From Candidatus Magasanikbacteria bacterium RIFOXYC2_FULL_42_28 (GTDB lineage Bacteria > Patescibacteria > ABY1 > Magasanikbacterales > GWA2-37-8), in assembly GCA_001784435.1 (NCBI GenBank), contig MFQZ01000002.1, positions 536 through 64,535 on the forward strand: DNA of 64,000 bases, read 5' to 3'. This document shows positions 1 to 8,670 of the stretch, piece after piece. The notes under the pieces were generated by a model, which was not told the DNA's origin, did not search any database, and saw only the letters and a list, made by a program, of their open reading frames with translations. How positions within the stretch are numbered: the first letter of the stretch is position 1; each line of letters opens with the position of its first letter. The position numbers and the translations under genes are program-made.

Positions 1-2
1 AA

Positions 3-395
3 AAGTTTCTTGCGTCAGTTATCAATGTGGCTGTCGTCGGGATAGTTTTCTTTCCATTTATATTTTCAGATGTTAGCTCATTGATAAAAAAACTCATTCT
101 CATTGTCATATTTCTGCTTTATAATCTACTTGTTCTTATATTCAACAAGAATAGGTGTATTGGAATGGTGTGTCTCAGGACAAGGTGGAAAGAAAACTAT
201 CCATTTGTTAACCAAGCGATCTATATATTGCTGTACACGCTTAGCTTTTCAACTCTTTTGTTTCATGTATATTTCCTGTTCGATTTATTTTTGTTGAATA
301 TGATTTTTCTTCAGCTCCCCATGGTGGTATTGAAAAAGAATACCTTGCATGGTTATTTATCTGGCAAGATGATTACTGTAAAAACGAGCCCTTAA
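3..395 (+). CDS. RDD-like membrane protein, 5' end outside window
   Basis: The reading frame is open to the left edge of the window, so this is probably the C-terminal part of a longer gene; a GTG at 27 is the first possible internal start. The visible ~131 residues hold about three hydrophobic helices. Between the second and third there is a stretch (NRCIGMVCLRTRW) that resembles the polar 'T.GK...G.RVV' segment of RDD-family membrane proteins, and the C-terminus (LHGYLSG) also fits that family. Function is unknown; RDD proteins are often assigned to transport or envelope roles. No downstream partner is close: the next gene starts 235 bases later. A TATAAT hexamer at 435-440 lies in that gap but has no good -35 element. 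Confidence 0.5.
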   Translation, partial: KFLASVINVAVVGIVFFPFIFSDVSSLIKKLILIVIFLLYNLLVLIFNKNRCIGMVCLRTRWKENYPFVNQAIYILLYTLSFSTLLFHVYFLFDLFLLNMIFLQLPMVVLKKNTLHGYLSGKMITVKTSP

Positions 396-630
396 AAATT
401 ACATCCGACTTTTTAGTTTTGCTGTAATTTAGAGTATAATGAGATTAACAATTAAGTAAGAATATTAAGGTTTTGTGCCTAGAAATCAAAGTGCAGGACT
501 TCAGATATTCTTAACGTTATGTGAAATAGCCAGAAATTTCTTTGTTATTTTAGAATTTTTTGGCAATTTATTTCGGTCGAACATAGCTTGTGATAAAATA
601 TAAGCAGTTTAATATTTAACCAATATAATT

Positions 631-1122
631 ATGAAATCACCAGAAATGGGCATGGGTTCGCCCGAACAAAAAACACCCGAACAAAAACAGCAAATGGTTA
701 CAGAATTGGGTAGCTTGCTTCACGACGAATGGCGAGCTCCCCGAAAACAGGAAGATGGTTCTTTCGAGCCAAGAATCAAAAAGACTAAAGATGAAGCATG
801 GAAAGCGGCTCATGGAGCAGAAGAAGTAGATATCGCTAACACCTCATTTGCCGAACTTCCGGCAGACTGGCAAGGAGAAAATAGAGCCGCCGCAGAAGTT
901 GCCATGAATGCGGTTTTTCAGGCAGCTGAAAATGGCCGTGCCTTGGATGAATCCTTTGTGGAAGAAGCCAGCGCAACAATTCATGACAAATGGCTCGAAA
1001 GAAATGGAGAATGGGCACCAGCAGAACAAAAGAAACCTTTCGGGGAGCTCTCCGAAGAGGAAAAAGAAAAAGATCGTGTACAAGTCAGAAAAGCAATCGG
1101 AATTTTTGAAGCAAGAAAATAA
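631..1122 (+). CDS. Small acidic protein with RyR-repeat-like segments
   Basis: This 163-residue soluble, highly charged protein has no signal peptide or membrane segment. Residues ~30-95 (LHDEWR ... DEAWKAAHG ... FAELPADWQGENR) and ~115-160 (IHDKWLER ... FGELSEEEKEKDR) follow the same pattern: His-(D/E)-x-W, a hydrophilic linker, then 'F.eL...e.e..dR'. That pattern resembles the RyR domain found in ryanodine receptors and in scattered bacterial and phage proteins. The assignment is by eye and therefore tentative; the cellular role is unknown. The gene ends about 45 bases before the first of two structured attC-like repeats, so it may itself belong to a mobile cassette. Confidence 0.55.
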   Translation: MKSPEMGMGSPEQKTPEQKQQMVTELGSLLHDEWRAPRKQEDGSFEPRIKKTKDEAWKAAHGAEEVDIANTSFAELPADWQGENRAAAEVAMNAVFQAAENGRALDESFVEEASATIHDKWLERNGEWAPAEQKKPFGELSEEEKEKDRVQVRKAIGIFEARK

Positions 1123-1165
1123 ATTGCCAAAAAAATAATAAGAAAAAGAAATTTCCGTCTACATC

Positions 1166-1413
1166 ACATAACAGCGTGTATCTGGCTACGGAAAATTGGC
1201 GTTATTAAATCCTTAAGGAATGCCAATTTTCCTCCGCCCAAATTTTCATCCCTTAATCAGATGAGGATTTGGGTGGGGTTCTGTTAAAAAGCGTGCGTCT
1301 GATAATCAATATTTATTCTGATAAATCGGGATAAAAACTTCAGATACACGCAAACGTTCGGCAAAATCGCTTCGCTCTTTTGCCGAATGGTTCGCGGGCT
1401 CCGCGAACCATTA
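1166..1413. repeat. attC-like structured repeat, copy 1
   Basis: This fills the 350-base gap 1123-1473. It opens with ACATAAC (1166-1172), followed by an 11-base arm (1174-1184) whose exact reverse complement is at 1341-1351. Inside are further hairpins at 1191-1231 and about 1235-1278. It closes with GTTCGGC (1356-1362), which opens a 57-base module (1357-1413) of two hairpins, the second a perfect 10-bp stem around 1389-1411. The same 57-base module recurs at 2350-2406 with two mismatches. The layout (AAC box, variable arms, GTT box) resembles an integron attC site, but no integrase is in view. Confidence 0.6.
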
Positions 1414-1438
1414 TATGCCATCGGATTTGTATTTTAAT

Positions 1439-1467
1439 TTGGTATAGGGGGATTTTCTCTCTAAAAT
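1439..1467 (+). promoter_or_regulatory. Promoter for racemase gene (leaderless)
   Basis: TTGGTA (1439-1444), a 17-base spacer, and TAAAAT (1462-1467). The ATG at 1474 is only six bases beyond the -10 element, so the transcript would start at or next to the start codon. Confidence 0.55.
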
Positions 1468-1473
1468 AATGCT

Positions 1474-2244
1474 ATGAAGAAAAAAATTATTGGCGTATTG
1501 GGAGGCATGGGTCCTGAATCAACAGCAATTTATTATCATGCTTTGATCAAACAGTGTCAAAAACAATACGGAGCACAATACGATCAGGATTTTCCAGAGA
1601 TTTTCATCTATAACCTTCCTATTCCTAACATTGTCGAAGGTTTAGAGAAACCCGAAGAAACGCTCGCACAACTGGTAAAAGGCGCTAAAAAAATCGACTC
1701 AATAGGAGTAGATTTTATGGTTATGCCCTGCAATACCGCACACTACTTCTATCCGGGAATGGCAAAATCAATTTCTATTCCTTTTATTTGTATATTTTTG
1801 GCAACCGCAAAAAAGATCAAAGCAAAAGGTTATAAAAAAGTTGGTTTTCTCGCCACAGAAACAACAATTAAGTATAAAAGTTTCGAAAAGGATTTTGAGA
1901 AAAATGACATAGAATTGATTTTGCCAGAGCAGGTTGACCAAGAAAGTCTGACAAAAATCATTATGAACATTCTTGCAGGGCGTAAACTCGACTCCGACAA
2001 AGAACAAATGAAACAAATAATCGAACGACTTAAGACAAAGGGAGCAGAAGCAGTTGTGCTCGCTTGTACCGACTTACCAATTTTGTTCAAACAAAAAGAT
2101 ATGGATATTGAAGTTTTTGACACTGTTGAAATTCTTGCAGAAGCAACTGTCCAATACGCCATTGGCAAAATAGGGAATGAAATCTTAGAACAAGACGAAA
2201 ATTCCCCTATGTATTTTAAAAAATACAAATCCGACAGCATATAA
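1474..2244 (+). CDS. Aspartate/glutamate racemase family protein
   Basis: This 256-residue protein belongs to the PLP-independent Asp/Glu racemase family, which inverts an amino acid alpha-carbon with two cysteines. The N-terminus has the family's GVLGGMGPEST motif. The first catalytic Cys is in MPCNTAHY (about residue 88) and the second in LACTDLPIL (about residue 194); both are present, so the enzyme should be active. Length matches RacD-type aspartate racemases. D-Asp or D-Glu for peptidoglycan is the expected use, but substrate cannot be read from sequence. The gene has its own promoter and lies alone between two near-identical 57-base repeat modules 993 bases apart, which suggests that it moved as a unit. 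The stop codon falls in the AAC box of the second repeat. Confidence 0.88.
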   Translation: MKKKIIGVLGGMGPESTAIYYHALIKQCQKQYGAQYDQDFPEIFIYNLPIPNIVEGLEKPEETLAQLVKGAKKIDSIGVDFMVMPCNTAHYFYPGMAKSISIPFICIFLATAKKIKAKGYKKVGFLATETTIKYKSFEKDFEKNDIELILPEQVDQESLTKIIMNILAGRKLDSDKEQMKQIIERLKTKGAEAVVLACTDLPILFKQKDMDIEVFDTVEILAEATVQYAIGKIGNEILEQDENSPMYFKKYKSDSI

Positions 2245-2406
2245 CACAGAATATGCGGTTTCGCTCCCGTCGGTCGCTACACCCATATTTGCCAGCGGTC
2301 GCCCTTCGGGCATATTATACCGCTGGCAAACATCGCATATTCTGGGACATTCGGCAAAATCGCTTCGCTCTTTTACTGAATGGTTCGCGGGCTCCGCGAA
2401 CCATTA
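2239..2406. repeat. attC-like structured repeat, copy 2
   Basis: It begins ATATAAC (2239-2245, overlapping the racemase stop codon) and has an 11-base arm at 2247-2257 with its exact complement at 2334-2344. The arm sequence differs from copy 1 but the geometry is the same. An inner hairpin pairs 2291-2298 with 2320-2327. It ends with ATTCGGC and the shared two-hairpin module 2350-2406, which differs from copy 1 at two positions. Confidence 0.6.
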
Positions 2407-2518
2407 AACGAAATTTTACCCAACAAATAGTTTTTGAATATTTTGATTGAGCCATTTTGAAATCTTGTGATTGGATATACACTAACAATACTTTGCTTAA
2501 TAATTTTGTACTAAATTT

Positions 2519-3640
2519 ATGTCAAACAGTTTAAAAGATCACGCACAACGAATTTTAGATCTCGCCGATATCAAGATTAATGGAAACAGGCCGTGGGATA
2601 TCAAGGTACATAATGAAAATACTTACAAAAGGGTTTTTGCCCAAGGCACAATGGGATTGGGTGAATCATACATGGACGGCTGGTGGGATGTTGAAAATTT
2701 AGATCAATTTGTTGACCGTATTATTAGAATACAGCTGAATAAAAAAATATTAACGCCAAGTCTGATTTTTAATGTATTCAAAGCAAAAATACTTAACCGT
2801 CAAAAAAAATCAAGAGCATTTGAAGTAGGAGAAAAACATTATGATGTTGGTAATGATTTATATAAATTAATGCTGGGAAAACGCATGATTTATACCAGCG
2901 GTTATTGGAAAAATACACAAGATTTGGACGAAGCAGAGAATGCAAAATTAGAATTGGTTTGTAAAAAAATTAATCTTGAAAAAGGAATGACTATTTTAGA
3001 TATTGGATGTGGTTGGGCAAGTTTTGCAAAATACGCAGCTGAAAAATATGACGCCAAAGTTACAGGTGTTACTGTGTCCAAAGAGCAGGCGGAGTTGGGC
3101 AAAAAATTGTGCGCTGGTTTGCCTGTTGAAATAATATTACAAGATTATAGAGACATCGATACTACCAAAAAATATGATCGGGTAGTTTCAATAGGTATGA
3201 TAGAGCATGTCGGCCCGAGAAATTATAAAAAATATTTTGAAATAATCAAAAAATGTCTTAAAGATGATGGACTATTTTTGTTGGAATCATTTAGTTGCTA
3301 CTGGGGCATCAGCCAAAGCGACCCTTTTTCAGACAAATATATTTTCCCTAATGGCTCCATTCCTCAATTGGGTCAAATTGTTAAAGTAACAGAAAAATTG
3401 TTCGTAATAGAAGATTGCCATAATTTTGGCGACGATTACGACAAGACACTGATGGCTTGGTACCACAATTTTATAAACAACTGGGACAAAGTAAAAAATA
3501 ATTATAATGAAAAATTTTTTAGAATGTGGTCATATTTTTTATTATCCTTTGCTGGATTATTCCGCTCACGCTCAGTGCAAAACTGGCATATTGTTTTTTC
3601 CAAAAAAGGTGTGCCTGGCGGTTATACGAGCATAAGATGA
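2519..3640 (+). CDS. cfa: Cyclopropane-fatty-acyl-phospholipid synthase
   Basis: A 373-residue SAM-dependent methyltransferase, close in length to E. coli Cfa (382). It transfers a methylene group to cis double bonds of membrane phospholipid acyl chains. The family-specific lead-in HYDVGNDLYKLML and YTSGYW is followed by the SAM-binding motif I, LDIGCGW (about residue 160), then SIGMIEHVG, which contains the conserved Glu/His, and DGLFLLES. Near the C-terminus FRSRSVQNWHIVF matches the Cfa end. The AT-rich base composition is like the racemase upstream and unlike the GC-richer genes after 3.9 kb, so it may be acquired. A strong terminator follows at 3775-3796. No clear promoter was found in the 112 bases between the repeat and the start. 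Confidence 0.93.
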   Translation: MSNSLKDHAQRILDLADIKINGNRPWDIKVHNENTYKRVFAQGTMGLGESYMDGWWDVENLDQFVDRIIRIQLNKKILTPSLIFNVFKAKILNRQKKSRAFEVGEKHYDVGNDLYKLMLGKRMIYTSGYWKNTQDLDEAENAKLELVCKKINLEKGMTILDIGCGWASFAKYAAEKYDAKVTGVTVSKEQAELGKKLCAGLPVEIILQDYRDIDTTKKYDRVVSIGMIEHVGPRNYKKYFEIIKKCLKDDGLFLLESFSCYWGISQSDPFSDKYIFPNGSIPQLGQIVKVTEKLFVIEDCHNFGDDYDKTLMAWYHNFINNWDKVKNNYNEKFFRMWSYFLLSFAGLFRSRSVQNWHIVFSKKGVPGGYTSIR

Positions 3641-3943
3641 AAAATGATTTTTGAACAACCAAACGATAGTGAACGAAAGATTTCAAAAGGGCTCGAATAA
3701 TAAGGTAACTATTTGTTGGGTAAAACATCGTTTAACTAATTATATCCCCGTCAAGTAAAAACTGTGGATAACCCAAGAGGCCGTCAGGCCTCTTTTAATT
3801 TAACACCGATTATTAATCTGATTCTCACTTGTAAAAGCACGTCATAAATGGTATCCTTTTATTATATGCACTGTCAAAATATACCCACCCACCATAATCA
3901 TTATTTATCTAAAATCGGCTGCTTTATTTAAAGAAAAAAATAT
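3641..3943. other. Intergenic gap between cfa and the ThDP enzyme gene
   Basis: No convincing gene. It holds a perfect DnaA-box-like nonamer at 3762-3770 (TGTGGATAA), the cfa terminator at 3775-3796, and a weak possible promoter for the next gene: TTGTAA (3829-3834), 17 bases, TATCCT (3852-3857). Confidence 0.5.
3775..3796 (+). terminator. Rho-independent terminator after cfa
   Basis: AAGAGGCC-GTCA-GGCCTCTTTT: a perfect 8-bp GC-rich stem with a four-base loop and a short T run. It is the only strong terminator in the gap. Confidence 0.85.
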
Positions 3944-5587
3944 ATGAAAGCCGCGCAGTTATTGGTCAAAGGATTGGAACAAGAGGGCGTGGAATATGTC
4001 TTCGGCGTGCCGGGTGAAGAAAATTTGGATTTTTTAGAAGCCCTGCGCCAATCCACTACTATTAAATTTATTGTCACCCGCCATGAACAGGCGGCCGGTT
4101 TTATGGCGGCTACTTATGGTCGTCTGACCGGCAAAGCGGGCGTGGCACTATCCACACTTGGCCCTGGAGCCACAAATCTGCTCACAGCCGCGGCTTATGC
4201 CCAACTGGGTGGTATGCCGCTGCTCATGATTACCGGTCAAAAACCTTTGCGCCGGTCTAAGCAAGGCCATTTTCAAATTATTAAAACGGTGGAGATGTTC
4301 CGGCCAGTAACAAAATTCAGCCGGCAGATTGCTTCGGCCGATTCTATCCCCTCATTACTGCGCGAAGCATTCCGGAGTGCGCAAGAAGAACGCCCGGGAG
4401 CCGTGCATTTGGAACTGCCCGAAGATATCGCGGCCGAAAATACCGAGGCCGTGCTTTATCCGCCCACTCACCATTTGCGCCCCTCACCCTACCACGAGGC
4501 CTTGGATCTGGCGATTAAATTAATTAATAATTCCAAACGCCCGCTACTTTTAATTGGCGCCGCCGGCAATCGCAAACGGGTGTCGCTGGCTTTAACGGAA
4601 TTTATCAATAAAACCGGTATTCCATTTTTTACCACCCAATTAGGCAAAGGCGTAGTGGACGAACGCCACCCCAAATATTTAGGCACCGCGGCTTTGTCGC
4701 AAAACGATTATTTACATTGCGCAGTGGAACGCGCGGATTTAATTATCAATGTCGGCCATGATGTCGTGGAAAAACCGCCGTTTATAATGCACCAAAACGG
4801 CGCGCAAGTTATCCACATCAATTTTACGCCCGCGAGTATGGACGAAGTATATTTTCCCCAGCACGAGGTCGTGGGCGATATTGGTAATGGTTTAAAATAT
4901 TTAACCGAACATTTGAACCAGCAACCGCAATGGGATTTTTCTTACTATGAAAAAGTGGCCAAGGGTCTGCGCGCGCATATCGTCGAACACGCCACTGACG
5001 CTGGCTGGCCGATTTTACCACAGCGATTAGTGGCGGATGTGCGCCGGGCCGTACCCGAAGACGGGATTGTATCGCTGGATAATGGGATGTATAAAATTTG
5101 GTTTGCGCGTAATTATGAAACTTATTTGCCTAATACATTACTCTTAGATAACGCGCTGGCCACGATGGGTGCCGGACTGCCAACCGCGATGATGGCCAAA
5201 CTAAAATATCCGGACAAAATGGTCGTGGCGGTTTTGGGCGATGGTGGATTTATGATGAACTCACAAGAATTGGAAACAGCGATGCGCTTAAAATTAAATT
5301 TAGTGATTTTGATTTTAAATGATGGTGGTTTTGGGATGATTTCGTGGAAGCAAAAAATAATGAACTTGCCGGATTTTGGTTTAAAATTTAATAACCCCGA
5401 TTTTGTAAAATACGCGGAGAGTTATGGTGCGGGCGGATATTTACTCAAAGCCGGCGATGATTTGGCCGAAATAATTAAAACCGCGCACGCTAAGGGCGGA
5501 GTACAAATAATTGAAGTGCCGATAGATTATTCGGAAAATGACCGCGTGTTGAATCAGGAATTGAAAAATAAAACTTGTTTGATTTAG
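3944..5587 (+). CDS. ThDP-dependent enzyme, acetolactate synthase-like (possible 2-oxoglutarate decarboxylase)
   Basis: This 547-residue protein has the three domains of the IlvB/AlsS family. The ThDP-activating Glu lies in TRHEQAAGF (Glu48). The ThDP/Mg motif GDGGFMMNSQELE is near residue 432, with the companion NDGGFGM. The C-terminus (FVKYAESYGA ... PIDYSENDR) is like catabolic AlsS. No regulatory subunit (ilvN) or other branched-chain genes are nearby. Instead the next gene, overlapping or abutting, is a succinate-semialdehyde-type dehydrogenase. The same gene pair in cyanobacteria encodes 2-oxoglutarate decarboxylase and SSADH, so decarboxylation of 2-oxoglutarate to succinate semialdehyde is a reasonable alternative to acetolactate synthesis. 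The family call is secure; the substrate is not. Confidence 0.88.
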   Translation: MKAAQLLVKGLEQEGVEYVFGVPGEENLDFLEALRQSTTIKFIVTRHEQAAGFMAATYGRLTGKAGVALSTLGPGATNLLTAAAYAQLGGMPLLMITGQKPLRRSKQGHFQIIKTVEMFRPVTKFSRQIASADSIPSLLREAFRSAQEERPGAVHLELPEDIAAENTEAVLYPPTHHLRPSPYHEALDLAIKLINNSKRPLLLIGAAGNRKRVSLALTEFINKTGIPFFTTQLGKGVVDERHPKYLGTAALSQNDYLHCAVERADLIINVGHDVVEKPPFIMHQNGAQVIHINFTPASMDEVYFPQHEVVGDIGNGLKYLTEHLNQQPQWDFSYYEKVAKGLRAHIVEHATDAGWPILPQRLVADVRRAVPEDGIVSLDNGMYKIWFARNYETYLPNTLLLDNALATMGAGLPTAMMAKLKYPDKMVVAVLGDGGFMMNSQELETAMRLKLNLVILILNDGGFGMISWKQKIMNLPDFGLKFNNPDFVKYAESYGAGGYLLKAGDDLAEIIKTAHAKGGVQIIEVPIDYSENDRVLNQELKNKTCLI

Positions 5588-5589
5588 TT

Positions 5590-6954
5590 ATGCCTCTCAC
5601 TTCCCACAATCCAGCGACCGGACAAAATCTAAAAACTTATCTGGAAATTTCGGACGCGGAATTGGAAAATAAAATTGCTAAAAGCGCGACAGCGTTTGAA
5701 AGTTGGCGCCAAACTTCGTTTGAGGAGCGCGCTCGTATTCTTTTGGCCGCGCAAGCGGAATTAACTAATCACGCCGAGTATTATGGTAAAATTATTACGA
5801 CCGAAATGGGCAAACCAATTACCGAAGCAATTAATGAATCCAAAAAAAGCGGTTTAAATTGTGAGTATTACGCGAAAAATGGGGCGGACTTTTTAACACC
5901 GGAAAAAATTGCCAGTGAATATGCGGAAAGTTATCTGCGTTTTGATCCATTGGGCGCAATTTTATTTGTGATGCCCTGGAATTTCCCGTTTTGGCAAGTA
6001 TTTCGCATGGCCGCGCCGACTTTAATAGCCGGCAACACTATTTTACTTAAACACGCGTCTAATGTGCCGGGTTGCGCGCTGGCCTGCGAAAAAGTGTGGC
6101 GTAAAGCCGGATTACCGGACGGAGTATTTCAAACACTTTTAGTTGGCACGGATAAAGTGGAAAAAATATTACGTGACGATAGAGTAAAAGGCGTGTCCTT
6201 AACCGGTAGCGAACGCGCTGGTTCGGCCGTGGCCAAAATCGCGGGCGCAGAAATTAAACCGGCCGTGATGGAACTCGGCGGTTCAGACCCGTTTATCGTC
6301 TGCGCGGACGCAAATTTAAATTTAGCGTTAAACGCCGCGCGCGCGACCCGATTATTAAACGCCGGACAAGTATGTCTCGCGGGCAAAAGATTTTTGGTGG
6401 CAGAAAAAATTTACGATGAATTTTGTGCCAGACTGACTAAATTATTCGCGGAATATAAAATCGGTGACCCGATGAATATGGACACGCAAATGGGCCCACT
6501 TGTGAGCGAACGCGCGCGAACAGAAATTGACCGCCAAGTAAAAGAATCGATTAAATTGGGCGCGAAAATTTTAATTGGCGGCTCTCCCCTATCCGGCCCG
6601 GGATATTTTTATCCACCCACGATATTATCCGAGCTGACAGCGAATATGCCGGCCTGGCAAGAAGAAACATTTGGGCCAGTGGCCGCGATTATGAAATTTT
6701 CCACTGACGACGAAGCGATAAAAATTGCCAACGACAGTCGTTATGGTTTAAGTGGTGCGGTATTTACGGCCTCACCCGAGCGCGCCCAAAAATTTATTTC
6801 CAAATTGCAAGTAGGCGGAATTTATGTCAATGACTTTTTCAAAAGTGACCCGCGCTTCCCAATTGGTGGCACCAAAAAATCCGGCTTGGGACGAGAATTG
6901 GCTAAATATGGCATTAGGGCGTTTGTGAATGTGAAGACGGTGATGGTAAAATAA
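5590..6954 (+). CDS. NAD(P)-dependent succinate-semialdehyde dehydrogenase-like ALDH
   Basis: 454 residues from the ATG at 5590, which follows the upstream stop by two bases; a TTG at 5575 is also possible but would add only five residues. The ALDH fold is clear: cofactor-binding MPWNFPFWQ (Asn131), Glu228 in VMELGGSDP, and the catalytic Cys262 in GQVCLAGKR. Length matches the short GabD/Sad group (about 455). It probably oxidises succinate semialdehyde, or a similar aldehyde, to the acid. Tight coupling to the ThDP enzyme upstream suggests that it removes that enzyme's aldehyde product. It converges on the Kef gene with one base between stop codons, and I see no terminator there. Confidence 0.9.
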   Translation: MPLTSHNPATGQNLKTYLEISDAELENKIAKSATAFESWRQTSFEERARILLAAQAELTNHAEYYGKIITTEMGKPITEAINESKKSGLNCEYYAKNGADFLTPEKIASEYAESYLRFDPLGAILFVMPWNFPFWQVFRMAAPTLIAGNTILLKHASNVPGCALACEKVWRKAGLPDGVFQTLLVGTDKVEKILRDDRVKGVSLTGSERAGSAVAKIAGAEIKPAVMELGGSDPFIVCADANLNLALNAARATRLLNAGQVCLAGKRFLVAEKIYDEFCARLTKLFAEYKIGDPMNMDTQMGPLVSERARTEIDRQVKESIKLGAKILIGGSPLSGPGYFYPPTILSELTANMPAWQEETFGPVAAIMKFSTDDEAIKIANDSRYGLSGAVFTASPERAQKFISKLQVGGIYVNDFFKSDPRFPIGGTKKSGLGRELAKYGIRAFVNVKTVMVK

Positions 6955-6955
6955 T

Positions 6956-8653
6956 TTACAAATTCTCAATTGGCATCCCGCTTTTCGCGTCCATCTTTTG
7001 CTGGGCGCGTAATTTTTCTAAATCCAGACGGTCAATGGTTTTGCCGTGGAGCAGAGTGGCCAAAAGTTCACCGCCGAGCAAATGCGTGCTCATAACATAA
7101 TCAGCGCCGGCGGCATAGAGCCACTCGCGGTGTTTGGCTTCGGGCGCGTTGGCGATGATACTAACCGCGCGCGACTCTTTGCGCACCTGTTTGATGAATG
7201 CAGTTTGCGCTTCGGGCTCGGGTAAAGTTGAAATTATTAATTCGGCTTTTTCCAAAGGCAACTCGGCGACAAATTCCACGTCCGAAACATCGCCAAAATA
7301 TACCGGCACCCCTTGTCGTTTTAATTCGCGTACCACTTCCGGATTGAAATCAATCACCGCGAAATTCACTTTGCGGTTTTTTAATACCTCCACAATTTTC
7401 CAACCGATGCGATGGTAGCCGATCACCCAAACATCATAAATTTTCTTAACTTCTTCTATCTGGCGCATACGGTCGCGACCAAAAATATTTAAGAGCGGTT
7501 CAAATAAATTATAGACCTTTTCGTTGTAAGTGATTAAATAAGAAGAAATAAAAATTGTGATTAAGGCGGCTAAAGTAAAAATTGTCATGTCAATTTCCGA
7601 AATTTTACCAAGCGCCAAACCGACAAACAATAACACAAAACCAAACTCGCTTACCTGCGTGGCGGTGAGACCGGCCAAAAAACTATTTTTACGGGTAAAA
7701 CGCAACGCCCGGAAAAGCAAATACAAAATTATGGAATCGCCAAGCAAAATAAATACCGATAAAATAACGCTTGGGCCAACCGCGGCCATAAAGTTATCCA
7801 CATTAACATTGGCGCCCAGTAAAACAAAAAATAAAATCAGGAAAAAATCCCGCAATGGTTTAACACGAGCGGCAATTTCCGGTTGAAAGGCCGATGAACC
7901 GAGAGCGACACCGGCTAAAATCGCCCCAATTTCATAGGATATCCCAAACATTCCGGCCAAAGAGGCCACGGCAAAACACCAGGCCAAAGAAAATAAAAAT
8001 AAAAATTCAGCCGATTTGGCAATATAGTGCAAAGCCAATGGTAAAATATATTTGGCTAATAAATATGTAAGCGCCACGGCGAGCAGGCCTTTTACCGCGA
8101 GCAACCACAGAATATTTACCAAACTACCGGCGTCATTTTGCCCGCTCGCGATTAACACCGCCATAAGCGCTATCGCCACCGCGTCTTGCACGAGTAATAT
8201 CCCCATCACATGCCGGCCATACAAAGAGTCCAAATGTTTTTTGTCTCCTAATAATTTACTGATAATAATGGTGCTGGAAAAAGTCGTGGCAATCGCGAGG
8301 TAAGCGGCTGACCAATAACTAAATCCAATTAAACGCAAAAGTACCACGCCGAGACCGGCCGTAACCAGTGCCTGCGCCAAACCAATTATCAAAGCGGTTC
8401 GGCCAATTTTTTTAACATAATTAAAATTGAGATTTAAACCAACGACAAACATCAAAAGAATAACACCTAATTTAGAAAAAAACCCAAACCAAGCCGCATC
8501 GGTAGATACAACATTTAACAACAACGGTCCGGCACAAATGCCGGCGATGATGTAAGAAATAATTAAGGGCTGACGCAAAATATTGGTTAATAACCCCACC
8601 AAAAGCGCGATGCCGAGAACAACGCTTAATTGGATAAAAATTTGATCGTACAT
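6956..8653 (-). CDS. Kef-type monovalent cation/proton antiporter with TrkA-N domain
   Basis: 565 residues from the ATG at 8653. A longer frame to 8692 is open, but its first codons come from a repeat element, so I reject them. The first ~385 residues are a CPA2 Na+/H+-exchanger domain with about 12 membrane helices. A cytoplasmic TrkA-N (RCK) Rossmann domain follows from about residue 400, with VWVIGYHRIGWKIVE in place of the usual GxGxxG, then FAVIDFNPE. The protein should exchange K+ or Na+ for H+ under nucleotide control. The C-terminal TrkA-C domain is missing or very short. The family A repeat 8671-8780 separates this gene from the glycosyltransferase upstream. Confidence 0.92.
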   Translation of the reverse strand: MYDQIFIQLSVVLGIALLVGLLTNILRQPLIISYIIAGICAGPLLLNVVSTDAAWFGFFSKLGVILLMFVVGLNLNFNYVKKIGRTALIIGLAQALVTAGLGVVLLRLIGFSYWSAAYLAIATTFSSTIIISKLLGDKKHLDSLYGRHVMGILLVQDAVAIALMAVLIASGQNDAGSLVNILWLLAVKGLLAVALTYLLAKYILPLALHYIAKSAEFLFLFSLAWCFAVASLAGMFGISYEIGAILAGVALGSSAFQPEIAARVKPLRDFFLILFFVLLGANVNVDNFMAAVGPSVILSVFILLGDSIILYLLFRALRFTRKNSFLAGLTATQVSEFGFVLLFVGLALGKISEIDMTIFTLAALITIFISSYLITYNEKVYNLFEPLLNIFGRDRMRQIEEVKKIYDVWVIGYHRIGWKIVEVLKNRKVNFAVIDFNPEVVRELKRQGVPVYFGDVSDVEFVAELPLEKAELIISTLPEPEAQTAFIKQVRKESRAVSIIANAPEAKHREWLYAAGADYVMSTHLLGGELLATLLHGKTIDRLDLEKLRAQQKMDAKSGMPIENL

Positions 8654-8670
8654 AAAAATTAGAGTAAATA

